Positions 61,281 through 64,000 of a DNA stretch of 64,000 bases are shown here, piece after piece (positions within the stretch are counted from its first letter, which is position 1; every line of letters starts with the position of its first letter). The position numbers were made by a program, and so were the translations under genes. Below the pieces are notes generated by a model. That model was not told where the DNA came from. It was given only the letters and a program-made list of their open reading frames with translations, and made no database searches. Origin of the DNA: Chloroflexota bacterium (GTDB lineage: Bacteria; Chloroflexota; Dehalococcoidia; Lucifugimonadales; JACPQL01); assembly GCA_016190445.1 (NCBI GenBank), contig JACPQL010000007.1, forward strand, positions 32,205 through 96,204. Direction: 5' to 3'.

Positions 61281-63681
61281 GGCCCTGGCCGATGTGCGCG
61301 TGCTGGAGTTGAGCCAGGGCATCGCCGGTCCTTTCTGTGCCCGGCTGCTGGCCGACTACGGTGCCGAGGTGGTGAAGGTGGAGCTCTCTGGGAAGGGGGA
61401 CAGGACCCGTGCCATGGGGCCCTTTCCCGGCGACGTACCCCACCCCGATAAGAGCGGGCTATTCTGGTACTTGAACTCCAACAAGAAGAGCATCACCCTC
61501 GACCTTCGAGAGTCCGCAGGCGCCCAGCGATTTCGGGAGCTGGTCAGAGAGGTGGATGTGGTGGTGGAGAGCCGCCGCCCCGGGGCCATGGCCCGCTGCG
61601 GGCTGGACTATGAGACCCTCCGGCGGCTGAATCCCGGCCTGGTCATGACCTCCATAACCGACTTCGGGCAGGATGGTCCCTACCGCGACTACAGGGCCTG
61701 CCACCTGGTACTGAGTGCCCTGGGAGGGCTTCTCTTCAACAGCGGGTACCCGGAGCGGCCTCCGGTGCAGCCTGCCGGGTGGCTTTGCCACTACGTGGTG
61801 GGGCTCGTGGCAGCCGCGGGGACTCTGGCCGCCCTCTACCATCGTAACCGTGGCGGGCAGGGGCAACACCTGGACATCTCCGGCATGGAGTGCATCGTGG
61901 CCATGGCGGGCCGGTTAGTGACGGAGCAGTCCATCACCGGCCGCCAGGATGGCAGGCGCGGCTCCGGCTTCCAGCTTATCCGTTGTCCGGACGGCTACAT
62001 TGGCGTGAACATCCTCAACTTCCGCCACTGGGAGAACTTCTGCCAGCTCATCGGTGCCCCGGACCTGGCCCAGGACCCACGCTTCGAGACCGGCCTGGGG
62101 CGCCAGCGCCACGCCGCCGAGCTGCACCAACGGATCTACCGGGCCCTTGAGGGCCGCTCCAGGACGGAGCTTTTCACCCAGGGCCAGGAGTCGGGTGTCC
62201 CCATCGGGCTGGTGGCCACCCCGCAGGAGATTCCGAGCTTCCCCCACCACCGAGAGCGCGGCTTCTTCGTGGAGCTGGCCCTGGCGGGAGTGGGACCCGT
62301 GGTGGTCCCCGGCGCGCCCTTCCGCCCCTCGGCCACGCCTTGGCGAATGTCCTGCCCTGCTCCTGCGCTGGGCCAGCACAACGGAGAGTTCCAGGAAGGC
62401 ATCCTGTTCTCCCCTCGGGTCACTCCCGCGGCGGCTGCGCCACCCCCAGGCCGGCTCCCTCTGGAGGGCATCCGCATCCTAGACTGCACCCACTGGGTGG
62501 CGGGGCCCGCGGCCACCCAGTACTTGGCCGCCCTGGGGGCCGAGGTGATCAAGGTGGAGTCGGTGCAGCATTTCGACGGGGCGCGCACCTCGGTGGACCG
62601 GCTGGAGGGGATGGCCTACGAGCAGTCGGCAAGCTACTGTTTTCGTAACCGCAACAAGAAGGGCATAACCCTGAACTTGGCTGATCCCAGGGGACGGGAA
62701 CTCTTCCGAGAGCTAGCTAAGGTGAGTGATCTGGTGACGGAGAACTATCCCCCCGGGGTGATGGCCCGCTTCGGGCTGACCTACCAGGACCTGAGGCCAT
62801 TGAACCCCACGTTGGTGATGCTCTCCATGTCTGGCTACGGTGTGACCGGGCCTTGGAGCCAGTACCCAGCCTTTGCCAGCACCTTTGCCCAGATGTCAGG
62901 TATCTATCATCTCACCGGCTACCCGGACCACCTGCCTACACCCCTGGGTGGTGGGGGCGTGGACCCCATTACCGGGGTCATGGGCTCGGTGGCGGCCCTG
63001 GTGGGACTTCTTTGCCGCCAGCGCACGGGCCGGGGCCAGCATCTGGACTTCAGTCAGCTTGAAAGCATCACTGCCCTGGTAGGGGACGCCTTCTTGGATG
63101 TGGGGCTCAATGGGCGGGTGCCCGGGCGCAAGGGGAACCGTCATCCCCGGGCGGCCCCCTATGGGTGCTATCCCTGCCAGGGCGAAGACTCCTGGGTGGC
63201 TATTGCCGTGTTCTCCGACGGCCAGTGGCGGCGGCTGTGTCGCATTATGGGGGTGCCGGAGCTGGCTGACAGGGAGGAGTTCGCCACCCTGTCAGCACGG
63301 CTGGCCCACCAAGAGGAGCTGGACGCGCTGGTAGGCAGGTGGACGGCGCAGCACGAGGGATACGAGGTGATGCACCTGCTACAGGCAGAGGGCATCGGGG
63401 CTGGCCCCGCTCTGTCGCCCGCGCAACTACCCAAGGACCCCCACCTGGTGGCGCGCGGCTCCTTCGAGGTGGTGGACCGTGCCTGGGTGGGCAAGCATCC
63501 TTATTCTCGGGTCCCCATTCGCTTCTCCGCCACACCCATAGGCCCCTCGGCGCCAGCACCATGTCTGGGAGAGCACAACGACCTGGTGCTGAGGGGCCTG
63601 CTGGGACTGGGAGCAGGAGAGGTCCGGGAGTTGGCGGAGCGCCGGGTCAGCGGCACCGAACCCCTCACGCTTCGCGTGTGA
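61270..63681 (+). CDS. Fused double CaiB/BaiF CoA-transferase (His-type + Asp-type halves)
   Basis: 803 residues from ATG 61270, twice the family length. The first half (about 1-385) begins VRVLELSQGIAGPFCARLLADYGAEVVKVE and has His174 in WLCHYVVG where Asp is expected. A short Ala/Pro-rich linker (about 381-395) leads into the second half, starting IRILDCTHWVAGPAATQYLA, with the catalytic Asp565 in GVDPITGV. This is the same order, first His-type then Asp-type, as in the two gene pairs, so one chain replaces the heterodimer. It is translationally linked to the ABC transporter and followed by an enoyl-CoA hydratase, suggesting import, CoA activation and beta-oxidation of an organic acid. Confidence 0.93.
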   Translation: MADEALADVRVLELSQGIAGPFCARLLADYGAEVVKVELSGKGDRTRAMGPFPGDVPHPDKSGLFWYLNSNKKSITLDLRESAGAQRFRELVREVDVVVESRRPGAMARCGLDYETLRRLNPGLVMTSITDFGQDGPYRDYRACHLVLSALGGLLFNSGYPERPPVQPAGWLCHYVVGLVAAAGTLAALYHRNRGGQGQHLDISGMECIVAMAGRLVTEQSITGRQDGRRGSGFQLIRCPDGYIGVNILNFRHWENFCQLIGAPDLAQDPRFETGLGRQRHAAELHQRIYRALEGRSRTELFTQGQESGVPIGLVATPQEIPSFPHHRERGFFVELALAGVGPVVVPGAPFRPSATPWRMSCPAPALGQHNGEFQEGILFSPRVTPAAAAPPPGRLPLEGIRILDCTHWVAGPAATQYLAALGAEVIKVESVQHFDGARTSVDRLEGMAYEQSASYCFRNRNKKGITLNLADPRGRELFRELAKVSDLVTENYPPGVMARFGLTYQDLRPLNPTLVMLSMSGYGVTGPWSQYPAFASTFAQMSGIYHLTGYPDHLPTPLGGGGVDPITGVMGSVAALVGLLCRQRTGRGQHLDFSQLESITALVGDAFLDVGLNGRVPGRKGNRHPRAAPYGCYPCQGEDSWVAIAVFSDGQWRRLCRIMGVPELADREEFATLSARLAHQEELDALVGRWTAQHEGYEVMHLLQAEGIGAGPALSPAQLPKDPHLVARGSFEVVDRAWVGKHPYSRVPIRFSATPIGPSAPAPCLGEHNDLVLRGLLGLGAGEVRELAERRVSGTEPLTLRV

Positions 63682-63746
63682 GCGCGCCAGTGGCCAGCGA
63701 GACAGTTTCAGGAGGCAGACAGCAAGTCCGCACAGAAGGAGGAGCC

Positions 63747-64000
63747 ATGGAGTACGAGAACATCCTGTACGAGAAGCGGGACCGTGTGGGCATCGTCACC
63801 CTCAACCGGGTCCAGAACCGCAACGCCCTGGCCCCAGGGATGCAGGGGGAGATCAGGGACGTGCTCCAGGTCATGGCTGGGGACGACGACGTGCTTTGTA
63901 GCATCCTCACCGGCGCGGGGGACAAGGCCTTCTGCGCCGGGGCCTTTGTCAAAGACCCCAAGACCCACCACGCCGAGGGCCCGGCGGAGTACCTGGCCCG
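63747..64000 (+). CDS. Enoyl-CoA hydratase/isomerase family protein (3' end outside window)
   Basis: ATG at 63747 with AGAAGGAGG upstream; the frame is open to the right edge (about 84 residues). N-terminal ENILYEKRDRVGIVTLNRVQNRNAL and the oxyanion-hole region LTGAGDKAFCAGA are typical of crotonases. It should act on the acyl-CoA made by the fused CoA-transferase upstream, adding water to or isomerising a double bond. The catalytic Glu region lies beyond the window. Confidence 0.85.
   Translation, partial: MEYENILYEKRDRVGIVTLNRVQNRNALAPGMQGEIRDVLQVMAGDDDVLCSILTGAGDKAFCAGAFVKDPKTHHAEGPAEYLA

Overview
The window is a high-GC, gene-dense bacterial chromosome segment, most likely from a Chloroflexota bacterium of the Dehalococcoidia/SAR202 type. 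Pointers are the CaiB/BaiF CoA-transferase paralogues, the very large membrane protein with a YYY/DUF2298 region, the split glycine decarboxylase (gcvPA/gcvPB), and rpoBC standing apart from ribosomal protein genes. This is a judgement from gene content, not a database result. No rRNA, tRNA, CRISPR array or transposase gene was seen by eye.

Layout. 1-1.2 kb: the end of a zinc-ribbon protein and an exported, membrane-anchored protein. 1.3-5.1 kb (minus): leuS and an MFS exporter. 5.3-7.5 kb (plus): trpA, aroH and aroF for aromatic amino acids. 7.5-8.2 kb: a MITE-like palindromic element, a 48-residue Cys-rich protein gene and the rpoBC terminator. 8.2-16.3 kb (minus): rpoB-rpoC. 16.5-22.7 kb (plus): a catabolic-looking block of flavoprotein, two CoA-transferase subunits, cyclase and MFS transporter. 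23-25.7 kb: citrate synthase, a small zinc-ribbon-like protein and a MidA methyltransferase. 25.7-28.9 kb (mostly minus): HD protein, LysR regulator, TrmI and a peroxiredoxin-like gene. 29-33.3 kb (minus): gcvT-gcvH-gcvPA-gcvPB. 33.4-42.5 kb (plus): a bifunctional-nuclease-family gene and then the whole F1Fo ATP synthase operon, which carries four extra small genes. 42.6-46.6 kb: rex, a zinc-ribbon protein, DUF503 and an MrfA-like helicase. 46.6-51.8 kb: the giant YYY protein and a MEMO/AmrB protein. 51.8-55.2 kb (minus): an MBL hydrolase and a second CoA-transferase pair. 55.5-64 kb (plus): a dipeptide/oligopeptide-type ABC transporter, a fused double CoA-transferase and the start of an enoyl-CoA hydratase.

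Main discoveries. (1) Two genes are interrupted by an in-frame TGA exactly where their families carry a redox cysteine, each followed by a hairpin at the right distance for a bacterial SECIS element. One is a peroxiredoxin-like protein (28401-28856, minus) and the other a PCYCGC-type membrane protein (39486-39965) lying inside the ATP synthase operon between atpG and atpD. Both are best read as selenoproteins. (2) All six CaiB/BaiF domains fall into three H/D couples. The first partner has His-Tyr where the catalytic Asp of the family should be and the second keeps the Asp. Two couples are gene pairs and one is fused into a single chain. (3) The ATP synthase operon also holds a 32-residue one-helix ORF between atpB and atpE, and a 75-residue unknown plus a PaREP1/HEPN-like gene between atpD and atpC. 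(4) rex has an 18-bp Rex-type operator between its own -35 and -10 boxes, indicating autoregulation by NADH/NAD+.

How the genes fit together: energy conservation (ATP synthase, Rex, citrate synthase), C1/glycine metabolism and core information genes are interleaved with uptake-plus-CoA-activation modules that probably feed organic acids into beta-oxidation-like degradation. Substrates cannot be named from sequence alone.
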